The notes: generated by a model from the sequence alone, not told the origin. Counted from the first letter of the stretch, positions 17,209 through 26,433 are shown. The stretch is 64,000 nucleotides of DNA from Bacillota bacterium (GCA_017534115.1 JAFWDD010000074.1:18746-82745), one strand, 5' to 3'. Translations and numbers: made by a program.

Positions 17209-18603
17209 ATGGATAATAACGATGGACTAATGACAGTTAACCTAAAAAATAAAACAGGAGGCAGTTCAATGAAAAGGGAGGAATTTCTTAAATTAGTTGA
17301 CAAAAAAGACTTTAAAGCCATCAAATCCGTTCTTAACGTAATGAACGTAGTTGACCTTGCCGATTTGCTTTCGGAGCTGGAGGAAACAGAAGCCGTAATC
17401 GCTTTCAGACTCATGGAGAAATATACTGCGGCGGAAGTGTTTTCGCATGTAGACTCCAACCAGCAGGCGGAGCTTCTGAATCTCTTTACAGATAAGGAAA
17501 TAAAGGATATGATGGACGCCATGTTCTCAGATGACGCTGCGGACCTTGTAGAGGAAATGCCCGCGAACGTTGTGGAAAAGCTTCTCAGGAACATGGATGT
17601 GGAGACAAGGTCGGAAATCAACAGTCTTTTAAACTATCCGGAGGACAGCGCCGGAAGTATTATGACTACGGAGTATATAAGCCTTGCTCCCAATATTCGC
17701 ATAGGAGACGCTTTGAGAAAGATAAGAGAAGAGGGTATCCACAAGGAAACCATATATACATGTTATGTTGTCCATAACCATATACTGCAGGGAATCGTAA
17801 CTGCGAAAGACCTGCTCACCAATCCGGAGGATATGCCCATTTCCGATATTATTGAGGAAAACATAATTACTTGCCATACAAACGATGATAAAGAGGATGT
17901 TGCGAAAAAATTCAATAAATACGGACTGATTTCCATGCCCGTTGTAGACGCTGAAAGCTGTATAGTAGGAATCGTAACATTCGACGATGCTTTCGAAGTC
18001 CTGGAAACAGAGGTAACGGAGGACTTCGAGAAAATGAACGCTATTCTCCACAGCGATGAAACATACTTCAATACAGGAGTTTTCAGGCACGCCGGAAACC
18101 GTATTCCGTGGCTTCTTGTGCTCATGATAACATCTACGCTGACAGGAATTATAATCACAAGATATGAAAACGCATTTGAGGCAATACCTCTTTTGGTAGC
18201 GTTCATGCCAATGCTCATGGATACGGGCGGTAACTGCGGAGCTCAGAGCCTTGCGCTTATAATCCGTGGTCTGGCCATAGATGAAATCAAGCCGGCAGAC
18301 GCTCTCAGGGTATGGTGGAAGGAATTCAGAGTAGCCGCAATAATCAGCATAATTCTTGCCGTTGCAAACGGAGTGAGAATATACTTCATGCACGGAAGAG
18401 ACCTGCGTATTTCTCTTGTAGTAAGCGGCTCGCTGATAGTTACTGTTTTCATAGCGAAGACCGTAGGCTGTATGCTTCCTCTTCTTGCAAAAAAAATGAA
18501 GATGGACCCGGCGGTAATGGCTTCGCCCATGATTACGACCATCGTGGACGTATGCTCGCTGTTTATTTACTTCAATATCGCAACTCATATATTTAATTTA
18601 TAA
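17209..18603 (+). CDS. mgtE: Magnesium transporter MgtE
   Basis: A 464-residue Mg2+ channel/transporter from the first start. Two in-frame starts each have a strong ribosome site: ATG 17209 (GGAGG ten bases upstream) and ATG 17269 (AGGAGG, spacing 7), the latter giving the usual N-terminus MKREEFLKLVDKKD. Domains: superhelical N domain (about 21-150), paired CBS domains (about 155-285) that sense cytosolic Mg2+, and a five-helix membrane pore (about 310-464) with the conserved MDTGGNCGAQSL and, in the last helix, the Asp of TTIVDVCSLF. Expression is set by the M-box upstream; a 19-bp terminator stem follows. Confidence 0.96.
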   Translation: MDNNDGLMTVNLKNKTGGSSMKREEFLKLVDKKDFKAIKSVLNVMNVVDLADLLSELEETEAVIAFRLMEKYTAAEVFSHVDSNQQAELLNLFTDKEIKDMMDAMFSDDAADLVEEMPANVVEKLLRNMDVETRSEINSLLNYPEDSAGSIMTTEYISLAPNIRIGDALRKIREEGIHKETIYTCYVVHNHILQGIVTAKDLLTNPEDMPISDIIEENIITCHTNDDKEDVAKKFNKYGLISMPVVDAESCIVGIVTFDDAFEVLETEVTEDFEKMNAILHSDETYFNTGVFRHAGNRIPWLLVLMITSTLTGIIITRYENAFEAIPLLVAFMPMLMDTGGNCGAQSLALIIRGLAIDEIKPADALRVWWKEFRVAAIISIILAVANGVRIYFMHGRDLRISLVVSGSLIVTVFIAKTVGCMLPLLAKKMKMDPAVMASPMITTIVDVCSLFIYFNIATHIFNL

Positions 18604-18610
18604 TAAAATG

Positions 18611-18680
18611 AAAACCGTTTTAAAGATAAGAAACCTGGGTTTATATCAGGCTTCGTCATTATCTTTAAAACGGTTTTTTT
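18611..18680 (+). terminator. Strong intrinsic terminator after mgtE
   Basis: AAAACCGTTTTAAAGATAA (18611-18629) is perfectly complementary to 18659-18677, a 19-bp stem with a 29-base loop, then a T run. Confidence 0.9.
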
Positions 18681-18706
18681 AATTCCTGAAAGGTTCGTTT
18701 TGGGAA

Positions 18707-18742
18707 ATAAAAAAGCCCGAAATTCATTGGAAAATCGGACTT
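18707..18742 (-). terminator. Terminator of the infC-rpmI-rplT operon
   Basis: On the minus strand AAGTCCGA pairs with TCGGGCTT (one G-U), followed by TTTTTTAT. Confidence 0.75.
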
Positions 18743-18760
18743 TCTGTGTTTTTGATTCAA

Positions 18761-19117
18761 TTAGTTAAGTTTGGATTTAGCTGTATCAACTAATGATTTG
18801 AACGCGTCAGCATCGTTTACAGCTAAGTCAGCAAGCATTTTTCTGTTGATATTTACGTCAGCTAATTTTAAGCCATACATAAGTCTGCTGTAAGAAATGT
18901 CGTTCATTCTTGCTGCAGCGTTGATTCTTGCGATCCAAAGTTTTCTGTAATCTCTCTTTGTCTGTTTTCTGCCTGCGAATGCGTAAGCCATTGACTGCAT
19001 AACAGACTGTTTAGCGATTCTGTATTTTTTTGATCTTGCTCCTCTGAAACCTTTAGCAAGTTTTAATACCTTTTTGTGTCTTTTTCTTGCATTGAGAGCG
19101 CCTTTAACTCTTGCCAT
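18761..19117 (-). CDS. rplT: 50S ribosomal protein L20
   Basis: A 118-residue L20, which binds 23S rRNA early in large-subunit assembly. The sequence [20 protein letters not shown], the basic N-terminal helix and [19 protein letters not shown] are typical. It is the last gene of infC-rpmI-rplT. In related Firmicutes L20 also represses its own operon through the infC leader; a leader with an attenuator is present here at 19905-20153. Confidence 0.98.
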   Translation of the reverse strand: MARVKGALNARKRHKKVLKLAKGFRGARSKKYRIAKQSVMQSMAYAFAGRKQTKRDYRKLWIARINAAARMNDISYSRLMYGLKLADVNINRKMLADLAVNDADAFKSLVDTAKSKLN

Positions 19118-19150
19118 AGTAAATCCTCCTATTCAAATATTCCGGTAAAA

Positions 19151-19354
19151 TTATTTAGCGTAAGGTAATAATTTTGTTTTAACTTTGTTGGAAACTGTCT
19201 TGTCTACTAATGTAGCATGTCTTAAATTTCTTTTTCTTTTGGTGCTTTTCTTACCAAGAATATGCTGAGTGTTGGATTTGTGTCTTTTGAGTTTACCGCT
19301 GCCGGTAAGTTTGAATCTTTTAGCTGCTGCCTTTTTGGTTTTTAATTTAGGCAT
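19151..19354 (-). CDS. rpmI: 50S ribosomal protein L35
   Basis: A 67-residue L35: [20 protein letters not shown], then a basic tail with [18 protein letters not shown] behind AAGGAGG. It lies 33 bp before rplT and 43 bp after infC. Confidence 0.98.
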   Translation of the reverse strand: MPKLKTKKAAAKRFKLTGSGKLKRHKSNTQHILGKKSTKRKRNLRHATLVDKTVSNKVKTKLLPYAK

Positions 19355-19397
19355 ATTATTTCCTCCTTTAATTAAGTGTCATTTTTTGTAATATTGT

Positions 19398-19904
19398 CTA
19401 AGCTTTGGGGGCTAAAAACATAACCATGCTTTTGCCTTCCATTTTAGCCGGTTTATCAACTACACCGTATTCAGCTACTGCGTCTGCGAAATTATCAAGA
19501 ATAACAATGGAAGTTTTTGAATGACCGATTTCACGTCCGCGGAAACGGATGCTGATTTTTACTTTATTGCCGTCTTTCAGGAACTGAATTGCTTTTTTAA
19601 CCTTAACCTCAACATCGTGAGTATCAATGCTGGGAGAGAGGCGAAGCTCCTTAACTTCAATTACTTTTTGTTTTTTGCGTGCTTCTTTTTCTTTCTTTGC
19701 CTGGTCGAAACGATATTTTCCGTAATCCATAATACGGCATACGGGCGGTTTTGCAGTGGGCGCAATTTTAACCAGGTCAAGTTTTTTCTCATCGGCAAGC
19801 TTCTGAGCTTCCTTGGCGGAAACTATTCCCACCTGCTGACCGGTTTCATCTATAAGACGCACTTCTTTGTCTTTGATTTGTTCGTTAATCATTAAATCCG
19901 TAAT
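19398..19904 (-). CDS. infC: Translation initiation factor IF-3
   Basis: A 168-residue IF-3, which keeps the 30S subunit free and checks start codons. The frame stays open far upstream, but AGGAGGTG (19913-19920) is placed eight bases from ATT at 19902-19904 and twenty from the next ATG (19892), so the start is ATT, encoding the N-terminus (M)TDLMINEQIKDKEV. A non-AUG start (AUU) is the known autoregulatory device of infC, since IF-3 itself discriminates against it. The N domain (DETGQQVGIVSAKEAQ), linker PVCRIMDYGKYRFDQ and C domain (LRLSPSIDTHDVEVK, IRFRGREIGH) are complete. Confidence 0.95.
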   Translation of the reverse strand: MTDLMINEQIKDKEVRLIDETGQQVGIVSAKEAQKLADEKKLDLVKIAPTAKPPVCRIMDYGKYRFDQAKKEKEARKKQKVIEVKELRLSPSIDTHDVEVKVKKAIQFLKDGNKVKISIRFRGREIGHSKTSIVILDNFADAVAEYGVVDKPAKMEGKSMVMFLAPKA

Positions 19905-20153
19905 AGCTAAAACACCTCCTGAAATATATTCTGCCGAAAAACGATTTTTTTTATTTTTCGGCTGTCCCCATAATGTTCCCATTCGGTTTTTTCGGGGACT
20001 GAAGCAAAAAAAGCGGGCAGAACATAAATCTACCCGCAAATACGTACAAATTCAAACACCAAAAGCAATATAAGTGGTGAAGTAAAATTTAAGTATTAAC
20101 CCTGGTATCATATAAGACTCAAGGTGAGAAGGGTAAACTTCTGCTTTCTTTAC
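19905..20153 (-). promoter_or_regulatory. infC operon leader with attenuator hairpin
   Basis: An untranslated leader of about 250 bases. On the minus strand GCGGGTAGA pairs with TCTGCCCGC (plus 20013-20037) followed by seven T, an early terminator about 110 bases before infC. A second hairpin (CCGAAAAA/TTTTTCGG, near 19932-19960) lies nearer the gene. The layout fits the L20-type autoregulatory leader of Firmicutes; the protein-binding site itself was not identified. Confidence 0.7.
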
Positions 20154-20159
20154 CGAACT

Positions 20160-20188
20160 ATATTAACATATTGCCTCTGAATTGTCAA
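20160..20188 (-). promoter_or_regulatory. infC operon promoter
   Basis: Minus-strand TTGACA (20188-20183), 17-bp spacer, TAATAT (20165-20160). The same pair recurs before rplJ. Confidence 0.65.
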
Positions 20189-20191
20189 CAA

Positions 20192-22096
20192 TTATTTTCT
20201 GTTTATAATTTCGTCTGTTATCCTTGCGATAACATCGGAAAGATCCTGCTGTCCTTCTTCTCCGTTTGCTCTGGAACGAAGGGAAACTTTGTTGACAGCC
20301 TGGTCCTTTTCGCCAACAACGATGATGTAGGGAACTCGCTCGTTTCTTGCTTCTCTGATCTTGTATCCGATTTTTTCGGAACGGTAATCCTTAGCGACAC
20401 GGATTCCTGCATCGTCAAGCTGTTTTACAACGCTTTCGGCATAGTCTTCGTATTTTTCGGAAATAGGAAGGACCTTGACCTGAACGGGGCAGAGCCATGT
20501 AGGGAACATACCTGCGAAATGCTCGATAAGAATACCGATGAATCTTTCGATGGAGCCGAAGCATACTCTGTGGATCATAACGGGACGTTTCTTTGTTCCG
20601 TCTGGAGCCGTGTATTCCAGCTCAAATCTTTCGGGAAGCTGCATATCCAACTGAATCGTTCCGCACTGCCATGTTCTTCCGATAGCGTCTTTAAGATGGA
20701 AGTCGATTTTAGGTCCGTAGAAAGCGCCATCGCCTTCGTTTACGGCATAATCAAGGCCCAAATCCTCTAAAGCTCCTCTTAAGCCTTCCGTTGCCATTTC
20801 CCATTGCTCATCCGTTCCCATGCTGTCTTCGGGTCTTGTGGAAAGCTCCACATGATATTCGAATCCGAAAAGCTTGTAAACCGTATCGATAAGATTTACA
20901 ACGCCTTTGATTTCGTCTCTTATCTGTTCGGGCGTCATGAAAATATGAGCATCGTCCTGAGTGAAGCATCTTACACGCATAAGTCCGCTTAAAGCGCCGC
21001 TTTTTTCGTGTCTGTGAACGATACCCAGCTCACCCATGCGCAAAGGCAGGTCTCTGTAAGAATGCATATCCTGTTTGTAAACAAGCATTCCGCCGGGACA
21101 GTTCATGGGTTTTATAGCATGGTCCACATCGTCAATTACAGTTGTATACATGTTTTCCTTATAATGATACCAGTGACCGCTTCTTTCCCAAAGAGCTCTG
21201 TCCAGAATAATGGGCGTCTGAATCTCTACATAGCCGGCTTTTTTGTGGATTTCGCGCCAGTATTTAATAAGCTCGTTCTTAATGATCATTCCGTTGGGAA
21301 GGAAGAAGGGGAATCCCTGTCCTTCGTCAAGAAGAGCGAAAAGCTTCAGCTCTTTGCCGAGTTTTCTGTGGTCACGCTTTTTAGCTTCTTCAAGCATTGT
21401 CAGATATGCTTCCAAATCGGCGTTCTTTGTATAAGCCGTGCCGTAAATTCTGGAAAGCATTTTGTTTTTCTCGCTGCCTCTCCAGTAAGCTCCCGCAACG
21501 CTCATAAGCTTGAAAGCTTTAATGGGTTTGGTGGACATAAGGTGAGGTCCTGCGCAGAGATCCGTAAAATCGCCCTGTTTGTAGAATGAAATGACAGCAT
21601 CCTCGGGAAGGTCTTCGATCAGTTCAACCTTGTAGGGCTCGTTTCTTTCTTCCATGAATTTGATAGCATCGGCTCTGGGAAGCTCAAAACGCTCTAATTT
21701 AATGTTTTCCTTAACGATTTTCTTCATTTCCTTTTCCAGAAGCTCCAGCTCCTCAGGAGAGAATGGACGCTCTCTGTCGAAATCGTAATAGAATCCGTTA
21801 TCTATGGAAGGACCGATTGCGAGTTTTACATCGGGATAAAGTCTTTTGACCGCCTGAGCCAGAATATGCGATGCAGTATGGTTGAAAGCTCTCTGTCCGT
21901 CGGGAGAATCGAATGTAAGGATATCAACCTCTGCGTCTCCCGAAACAACAAAACGCAAATCATGAACTTTTCCGTTTACCATTCCCGCGCACGCATTTCT
22001 TGCCAGACCTTCGCTGATGTTTTTTGCGATATCCAGGACTGAAACGGGTCCGTCAAACTGACGCACACTGCCGTCTTTTAATTTAATGTTTACCAT
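20192..22096 (-). CDS. thrS: Threonyl-tRNA synthetase
   Basis: A 634-residue class II aminoacyl-tRNA synthetase charging tRNA-Thr. ATG behind AGGAGATAA. Domains in order: TGS (1-60), the editing domain (about 65-235) with HTASHILAQAV and the DLCAGPH motif, the class II catalytic core (about 240-530) with motif 2 around VHRHEKSGALSGLMRVRCF, and the anticodon-binding domain (to 634). The length is normal. It is controlled by a T-box leader immediately upstream. Confidence 0.98.
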   Translation of the reverse strand: MVNIKLKDGSVRQFDGPVSVLDIAKNISEGLARNACAGMVNGKVHDLRFVVSGDAEVDILTFDSPDGQRAFNHTASHILAQAVKRLYPDVKLAIGPSIDNGFYYDFDRERPFSPEELELLEKEMKKIVKENIKLERFELPRADAIKFMEERNEPYKVELIEDLPEDAVISFYKQGDFTDLCAGPHLMSTKPIKAFKLMSVAGAYWRGSEKNKMLSRIYGTAYTKNADLEAYLTMLEEAKKRDHRKLGKELKLFALLDEGQGFPFFLPNGMIIKNELIKYWREIHKKAGYVEIQTPIILDRALWERSGHWYHYKENMYTTVIDDVDHAIKPMNCPGGMLVYKQDMHSYRDLPLRMGELGIVHRHEKSGALSGLMRVRCFTQDDAHIFMTPEQIRDEIKGVVNLIDTVYKLFGFEYHVELSTRPEDSMGTDEQWEMATEGLRGALEDLGLDYAVNEGDGAFYGPKIDFHLKDAIGRTWQCGTIQLDMQLPERFELEYTAPDGTKKRPVMIHRVCFGSIERFIGILIEHFAGMFPTWLCPVQVKVLPISEKYEDYAESVVKQLDDAGIRVAKDYRSEKIGYKIREARNERVPYIIVVGEKDQAVNKVSLRSRANGEEGQQDLSDVIARITDEIINRK

Positions 22097-22189
22097 AATA
22101 TTTATCTCCTTTCAAATACAGGTTTGCAATATTGTTTGTAATTAAAGTGTTATAACTGAATTTCGAAAGCCTGTTTTGGCTTTTGAAAT

Positions 22190-22425
22190 TAAAAATCCCT
22201 TTTTCCATACATTTCGTAAAGAAAAAGGGACGAAAAATCATATTTCCGCGGTTCCACCCGGATTCGAACAAAAATATTGTTCCTCATTTTAGCCTGTAAC
22301 GGGGCGGACCGTGCTCTATTAAAGCAGAAAATATAAGGCGGTACGGACATTTCTTATCAAAAACGCTTCCAGCCAGGGCGTTTATCTCTGGGTGACATAG
22401 GGAACTCCGCTTGTCCTTAACATAG
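22190..22425 (-). promoter_or_regulatory. T-box riboswitch upstream of thrS
   Basis: On the minus strand the T-box core GGGTGGAACCGCGG lies at 22259-22246, followed by a terminator in which TCCCTTTTTC (22230-22221) pairs with GAAAAAGGGA (22205-22196) and a T run follows. A long Stem I-like structure precedes it; an ACC triplet at 22342-22340 near the base of that stem is a candidate Thr specifier but was not confirmed. Uncharged tRNA-Thr should stabilise the antiterminator and raise thrS expression. Confidence 0.93.
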
Positions 22426-22428
22426 GTT

Positions 22429-22456
22429 ATTATATCACATTGTTTGAATAAGTCAA
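22429..22456 (-). promoter_or_regulatory. thrS promoter
   Basis: Minus-strand TTGACT (22456-22451), 16-bp spacer, perfect TATAAT (22434-22429). Confidence 0.7.
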
Positions 22457-22463
22457 ACAAAAT

Positions 22464-23768
22464 TTAATGTTTTTTATACACACGCACGGTTTCTATGCGT
22501 TTTTCTTCTGTTTTTTCCGATTTGAAGATATATCCGTCTATTTCAATGGATATATTTTCACCGTCTGCGGGAATGTGTCCCAGCTTGCTTATGAGAAGAC
22601 CGCTCAATGTGTCATAATCGTCTGAAGCAAGGGGAATGCCCAGGATCTCCTCAACCTCGTCCAGATCCGTTGTGCCTTTAATAAGGTAAGTATCGTTTCC
22701 TTTTATTTCAATGGGATTTTCCTCGGAGTCATATTCATCCAAAATATTTCCTACGATTTCTTCCAGAAGGTCTTCCATTGTAACGATTCCTACAGTTCCG
22801 CCGTATTCATCGATTACAACAGCCAGATGGTTTTTCATTTTCTGCATTTCCTCGAAAAGCTCGTCTGTTTTTTTGGAAAAAGGAACGAAATAGGGCTCCA
22901 TCATTATTTTCCGCAAATCAAAGTTTTCTCCGTTGACGTCCGTATTGTTGTTTATAACATATCTTGCCAGATCCTTGATGTGGATAATGCCCACAATATT
23001 GTCGATATTCTCCTCATAAACAGGGATCCTGGAGTATTTTTCCTCATTAATAATTGCCTTTATGTCCTCGAAATCGGCGTTGACGGAAATGGCTGTAATA
23101 TCCGTTCTGTGAGTGGCGATGTCCTCAGCAGTTTTGGTGTCGAATTCGAAAATATTGTTGATCATTTCCTTTTCGTCCTCGTCGATGGTGCCTCTTTCCT
23201 CGCCGGCATCTACCATGAGGCGTATTTCCTCTTCCGTTATCTCGGAATTAAGCTCGTAAGGATTTACGCCGAACGCTTTCGAAATCATGTTGGATATAAA
23301 TGTTGAAAGCTTTACCATAGGCGTTAAAAACACGGATATGCGGTTTATTCCTGCCATGGATGAGTTTATGAGCTCTTCGTTTTTCTTGAATCCGATTCTC
23401 TGGGGAACGAATTTTCCGCCGATGAGCATTATAAACGTCACAATAAGAAGTATTATGACGAATGAAAGAAACGCCGATAAAAATATGGAATATCTTTCGT
23501 TCCAGAAAAGGAAAAATCTGTGGAAAAATGTAAGCTCAACCAGCGCGATTGCGGAGAAAGACGAGAGCAGCTGACCGGTTTTCAGAGCGGATACCTTGAA
23601 GGGTATGTTCTGAAGGAATCTGTTCATTCGCTGAGCTTTTCTGTCTCCCGAATCCGCCAGCATTTTTATTCTTTTGTCGTTTATGGAGACCAGCGCGGTT
23701 TCCAGAGCATGGAAATATCCTGAAACAATAATAAGAACTATTGAAAGTATAATCGTGGTGTATTCCAT
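22464..23768 (-). CDS. CNNM/CorC-family transporter (hemolysin-related)
   Basis: A 434-residue membrane protein. The N-terminal DUF21/CNNM domain (1-185, several transmembrane helices) is followed by a CBS pair (about 205-330) and a C-terminal CorC_HlyC domain (about 345-425). The family exports Mg2+ or Co2+, or has related ion roles. The DUF21 region and both CBS units are clear (TEEEIRLMVDAGEERGTIDE, EKYSRIPVYEENIDNIVGI, DEYGGTVGIVTMEDLLEEIVG). Odd: the usual GE-x-x-PK motif reads GGKFVPQRI, with Lys at the conserved acidic place, so cation handling may differ. AAAGGAA lies upstream of the ATG. It follows the glyA terminator, so it has its own or a read-through transcript. Confidence 0.9.
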   Translation of the reverse strand: MEYTTIILSIVLIIVSGYFHALETALVSINDKRIKMLADSGDRKAQRMNRFLQNIPFKVSALKTGQLLSSFSAIALVELTFFHRFFLFWNERYSIFLSAFLSFVIILLIVTFIMLIGGKFVPQRIGFKKNEELINSSMAGINRISVFLTPMVKLSTFISNMISKAFGVNPYELNSEITEEEIRLMVDAGEERGTIDEDEKEMINNIFEFDTKTAEDIATHRTDITAISVNADFEDIKAIINEEKYSRIPVYEENIDNIVGIIHIKDLARYVINNNTDVNGENFDLRKIMMEPYFVPFSKKTDELFEEMQKMKNHLAVVIDEYGGTVGIVTMEDLLEEIVGNILDEYDSEENPIEIKGNDTYLIKGTTDLDEVEEILGIPLASDDYDTLSGLLISKLGHIPADGENISIEIDGYIFKSEKTEEKRIETVRVYKKH

Positions 23769-23785
23769 ATAGAAAAATTCCTTTC

Positions 23786-23855
23786 CAAAAAATAAGCACC
23801 GGATTTAGTCAGACAAATTTTTATCTGGAGTGAGAAAGGGGGGTAACCGGTGCTT
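23786..23855 (-). terminator. glyA terminator
   Basis: On the minus strand AAGCACCGG (23855-23847) pairs with CCGGTGCTT (23802-23794), followed by ATTTTTT. The 44-base loop is long and C-rich. Confidence 0.75.
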
Positions 23856-23896
23856 TTAGAAAATGTGCAATTTAATTTGTATTTCCAGCAATCAGA

Positions 23897-25138
23897 TTAT
23901 TCATAAAGAGGATATTTTTTGGTAAGAGCGTCAACTCTTCTCAATGCCTCATCCTTGAATCCGTGGAAATCTTTCAATGTATTGTAAATAATATCCGCAA
24001 TTTCAACCATGTCTTCTTCCTTAAGACCTCTTGTTGTAGCCGCGGGAGTGCCGAGACGCAGTCCGCTTGTTACGAAAGGAGTCTGAGGGTCGAAGGGGAT
24101 CGTGTTTTTGTTGCAGGTAATGCGTACTTCGTCCAGAAGCTTTTCGGCTTCTTTTCCTGTCATGTCAAGCTTTCTTAAGTCAACCAGCATAAGGTGGTTG
24201 TCTGTTCCGCCTGAAACAATGTCCAGACCTCTTTCTATAAGAGCCTTGGAAAGAGCCTGAGCGTTTTTGAGGATCTGCTCGTTGTATGTTTTGAATTCCG
24301 GAGAAAGAGCCTCTTTGAAGCATACTGCTTTAGCTGCGATAATGTGGAGCAAAGGACCGCCCTGTGTTCCGGGGAAGATAGCCTTGTCCACTTTCTGCGC
24401 GAATTCCTTTTTGCAGAGGATAAGTCCGCCTCTGGGGCCTCTTAATGTCTTATGTGTTGTTGATGTAACGAAATCTGCATAAGGAACGGGTGAAGGATGA
24501 AGTCCTGTTGCCACAAGACCGGCGATGTGAGCGATATCAACCATCATGTAAGCTTCCGCTTCCTTGGCGATTTTGCTGATTCTTTCGAAATCTATTGTAC
24601 GAGCGTAAGCGCTTGCGCCCACAACGATGAGTTTGGGTTTGTTTGCCAGTGCGATCTCTCTTAATTTATCGTAATCGAGGAAACCGTTGTCATCAACTCC
24701 GTAAGGGATTACGTTGAAGTATTTTCCGGAAATATTAACGGGGCTTCCGTGAGTAAGATGTCCGCCGTGGTCAAGGTTCATTCCCAAAATTGTATCGCCG
24801 GGCTCAAGAATTGAGAAATAAACAGCGATATTTGCCTGTGAACCGCTGTGAGGCTGAACATTGGCGTGCTCCGCGCCGAAAAGCTTTTTAGCTCTTTCAA
24901 TAGCGATAGTTTCGATAATGTCAACCTTTTCGCATCCGCCGTAATAACGTTTTCCGGGGTAGCCTTCTGCATATTTATTAGTAAGATGAGAACCCATAGC
25001 CTGGATAACAGCCTTTGATACAAAGTTTTCGGAAGCGATAAGCTCTATATTCTGACGCTGTCTTGTGAGCTCTTCGCCCATTGCAGCCGCAACTTCGGGA
25101 TCCACCTTGGCAATCTCCTCATAATCAAAAAAACTCAT
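23897..25138 (-). CDS. glyA: Serine hydroxymethyltransferase
   Basis: A 413-residue PLP enzyme that interconverts serine and glycine while loading one-carbon units on tetrahydrofolate, feeding purine (see the purMND genes in this window), thymidylate and methionine synthesis. Visible motifs are the N-terminal [27 protein letters not shown], the catalytic Lys in [14 protein letters not shown], and the C-terminal [18 protein letters not shown] behind GGAGG. The length is usual. Its promoter is TTGATT with TATAAT at 25267-25238. Confidence 0.98.
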   Translation of the reverse strand: MSFFDYEEIAKVDPEVAAAMGEELTRQRQNIELIASENFVSKAVIQAMGSHLTNKYAEGYPGKRYYGGCEKVDIIETIAIERAKKLFGAEHANVQPHSGSQANIAVYFSILEPGDTILGMNLDHGGHLTHGSPVNISGKYFNVIPYGVDDNGFLDYDKLREIALANKPKLIVVGASAYARTIDFERISKIAKEAEAYMMVDIAHIAGLVATGLHPSPVPYADFVTSTTHKTLRGPRGGLILCKKEFAQKVDKAIFPGTQGGPLLHIIAAKAVCFKEALSPEFKTYNEQILKNAQALSKALIERGLDIVSGGTDNHLMLVDLRKLDMTGKEAEKLLDEVRITCNKNTIPFDPQTPFVTSGLRLGTPAATTRGLKEEDMVEIADIIYNTLKDFHGFKDEALRRVDALTKKYPLYE

Positions 25139-25237
25139 GATATTTCCTCCTTGAAAAATTCCTGATAATTTATAATTTGAAAAAAGTCACTTTTTATATT
25201 AATTTTCTTAAGTCTTCTCTCTGTTAAGAGTATAGTA

Positions 25238-25267
25238 ATTATATCATACCCCAAACTGACAAATCAA
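25238..25267 (-). promoter_or_regulatory. glyA promoter
   Basis: Minus-strand TTGATT (25267-25262), 18-bp spacer, TATAAT (25243-25238). The leader to the ATG is about 90 bases; I see no known riboswitch in it. Confidence 0.6.
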
Positions 25268-25376
25268 ACTTATTTTTGCCCATAAATATTTTTTGTTAAT
25301 AAAGGTGAATAAATTTGTATATTAATGAATTTTTATGTGGATTATGTTTAGTTATATAAGAATTTTTGGGACAAAC

Positions 25377-25403
25377 ACCGATTTTTAGCACAAACATATT
25401 ATA
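25377..25403 (+). promoter_or_regulatory. Candidate sigmaK-type sporulation promoter
   Basis: AC (25377-25378), 16-bp spacer, CATATTATA (25395-25403), matching the mother-cell sigmaK pattern AC / CATAnnnTA. No good SigA pair precedes the gene. Short motifs like this occur by chance, so this is suggestive only. Confidence 0.45.
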
Positions 25404-25439
25404 AAGAGAAATAGAATTAAATCAGGAGGAGCAAAAATA

Positions 25440-26423
25440 ATGAGCAGTATTTTTGGTATGAGCGCTTCCGGAAACGGATGCGGATGTTCATCGGGAAAAA
25501 CAGGCGAGGAGTGTATTCTTGCGCACAAAATATATGACCAGTGCAGAATGCAGGTCTGCCTTACGCCTTCCATTCTCGGAAGCTCAAAAGCGGCTGAAAC
25601 AAAACCCTTATGCGGAGAAATAGTACAGGAAGGCGATATGATCGTTCCGCCCTCGAACACAGCTTCCGTGTCAGCAGAGCATTTGAGACTGAAAAGGATT
25701 TTTGTACTCAGCAAGAACCCCAATCCTTTCCGCTCCGGATACTGGGACATCGAGGTGCAGTTCCTTTTTGTTTACAAACTGGTTTTCAGAACTTCCGACA
25801 ATATGGTGATAGACAGAATCTGGGCGCAGAGCACCTATAAAACAAAGGTGACTCTTTTCGGCTCCATGGGTACGGATATTGTATTCTCAACGGATATGTT
25901 CAATTTCGGAAGCGACTGCGCGGACAGCGATCCCTTCGTATGCGTGGAAGGCAAGGCTGTAGCGCTATCCGCTGAGCTTAAATATGCCGCCGCTAATAAC
26001 TGCTGCAATAATTGCTGCGGCTGCGGAGGCTGTTGTAATAACTGCGGTAACTGCTGCAGCGACTGCTGCTGCGAAGACGACGCATCCGACGATCCTATCG
26101 GCGTTTCCGTAACAATCGGTCTTTTTGCAATAGTCAAGGTTATCAGATTCGTCAACCTTATGGTGCGCTCCAATGGCTGCTGTATGCCTGAGGAATGCGC
26201 GGAAACCAACATTTCTTCAGAGAATGTCTGCGATGTTTTCGACAATATGGAATTCCCCATGGACATTTTCTGTCCGCCTTGGGGAGGCCGCTATCAGGTA
26301 GAGTCCGCCATGATTTCCGATGATGACGACAATGACTGCGGATGCAGAGAAGTTTCCGATAATTCATGCTCTTCATGCTCGGCGCCCGCAAGAAGAAGAG
26401 GTTCTTCCCGCTGCGGAAGATAA
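25440..26423 (+). CDS. Cysteine-rich protein, candidate spore-coat or metal-binding protein
   Basis: 327 residues with 31 cysteines (over 9 percent). ATG behind AGGAGG. There is no signal peptide or clear membrane helix. An N-terminal segment has CGC near residue 14. A beta-rich conserved-looking core (about 75-160) contains RSGYWDIEVQFLFVYKL and RIWAQSTYKTKVTLFG. A central Cys cluster at residues 188-211 holds 13 Cys in 24 residues separated by Asn/Gly/Asp. Next come a hydrophobic strand pair (IGVSVTIGLFAIVKVIRFV) and a Cys/Arg/Ser-rich tail. I do not recognise a named family. The composition, lack of export signal and the sigmaK-like promoter suggest a disulfide-crosslinked spore coat component; metal storage is an alternative. 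It is a single gene with its own terminator. Confidence 0.8.
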   Translation: MSSIFGMSASGNGCGCSSGKTGEECILAHKIYDQCRMQVCLTPSILGSSKAAETKPLCGEIVQEGDMIVPPSNTASVSAEHLRLKRIFVLSKNPNPFRSGYWDIEVQFLFVYKLVFRTSDNMVIDRIWAQSTYKTKVTLFGSMGTDIVFSTDMFNFGSDCADSDPFVCVEGKAVALSAELKYAAANNCCNNCCGCGGCCNNCGNCCSDCCCEDDASDDPIGVSVTIGLFAIVKVIRFVNLMVRSNGCCMPEECAETNISSENVCDVFDNMEFPMDIFCPPWGGRYQVESAMISDDDDNDCGCREVSDNSCSSCSAPARRRGSSRCGR

Positions 26424-26433
26424 AAAATATTTC

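Noticed and set aside
17629..18588. 319-codon minus-strand frame inside mgtE
   Set aside because: It is antisense to a complete MgtE; its composition (high Tyr, Cys, His) is typical of a shadow frame.
19905..20039. N-terminal extension of infC from an upstream ATG
   Set aside because: It crosses the attenuator hairpin and translates to non-IF-3 sequence; the ribosome site selects ATT 19904.
25988..26090. Cysteine cluster as a frameshift artefact
   Set aside because: The frame is open through conserved-looking sequence on both sides, the cysteines recur at both ends of the protein, and codon use is like the neighbours.
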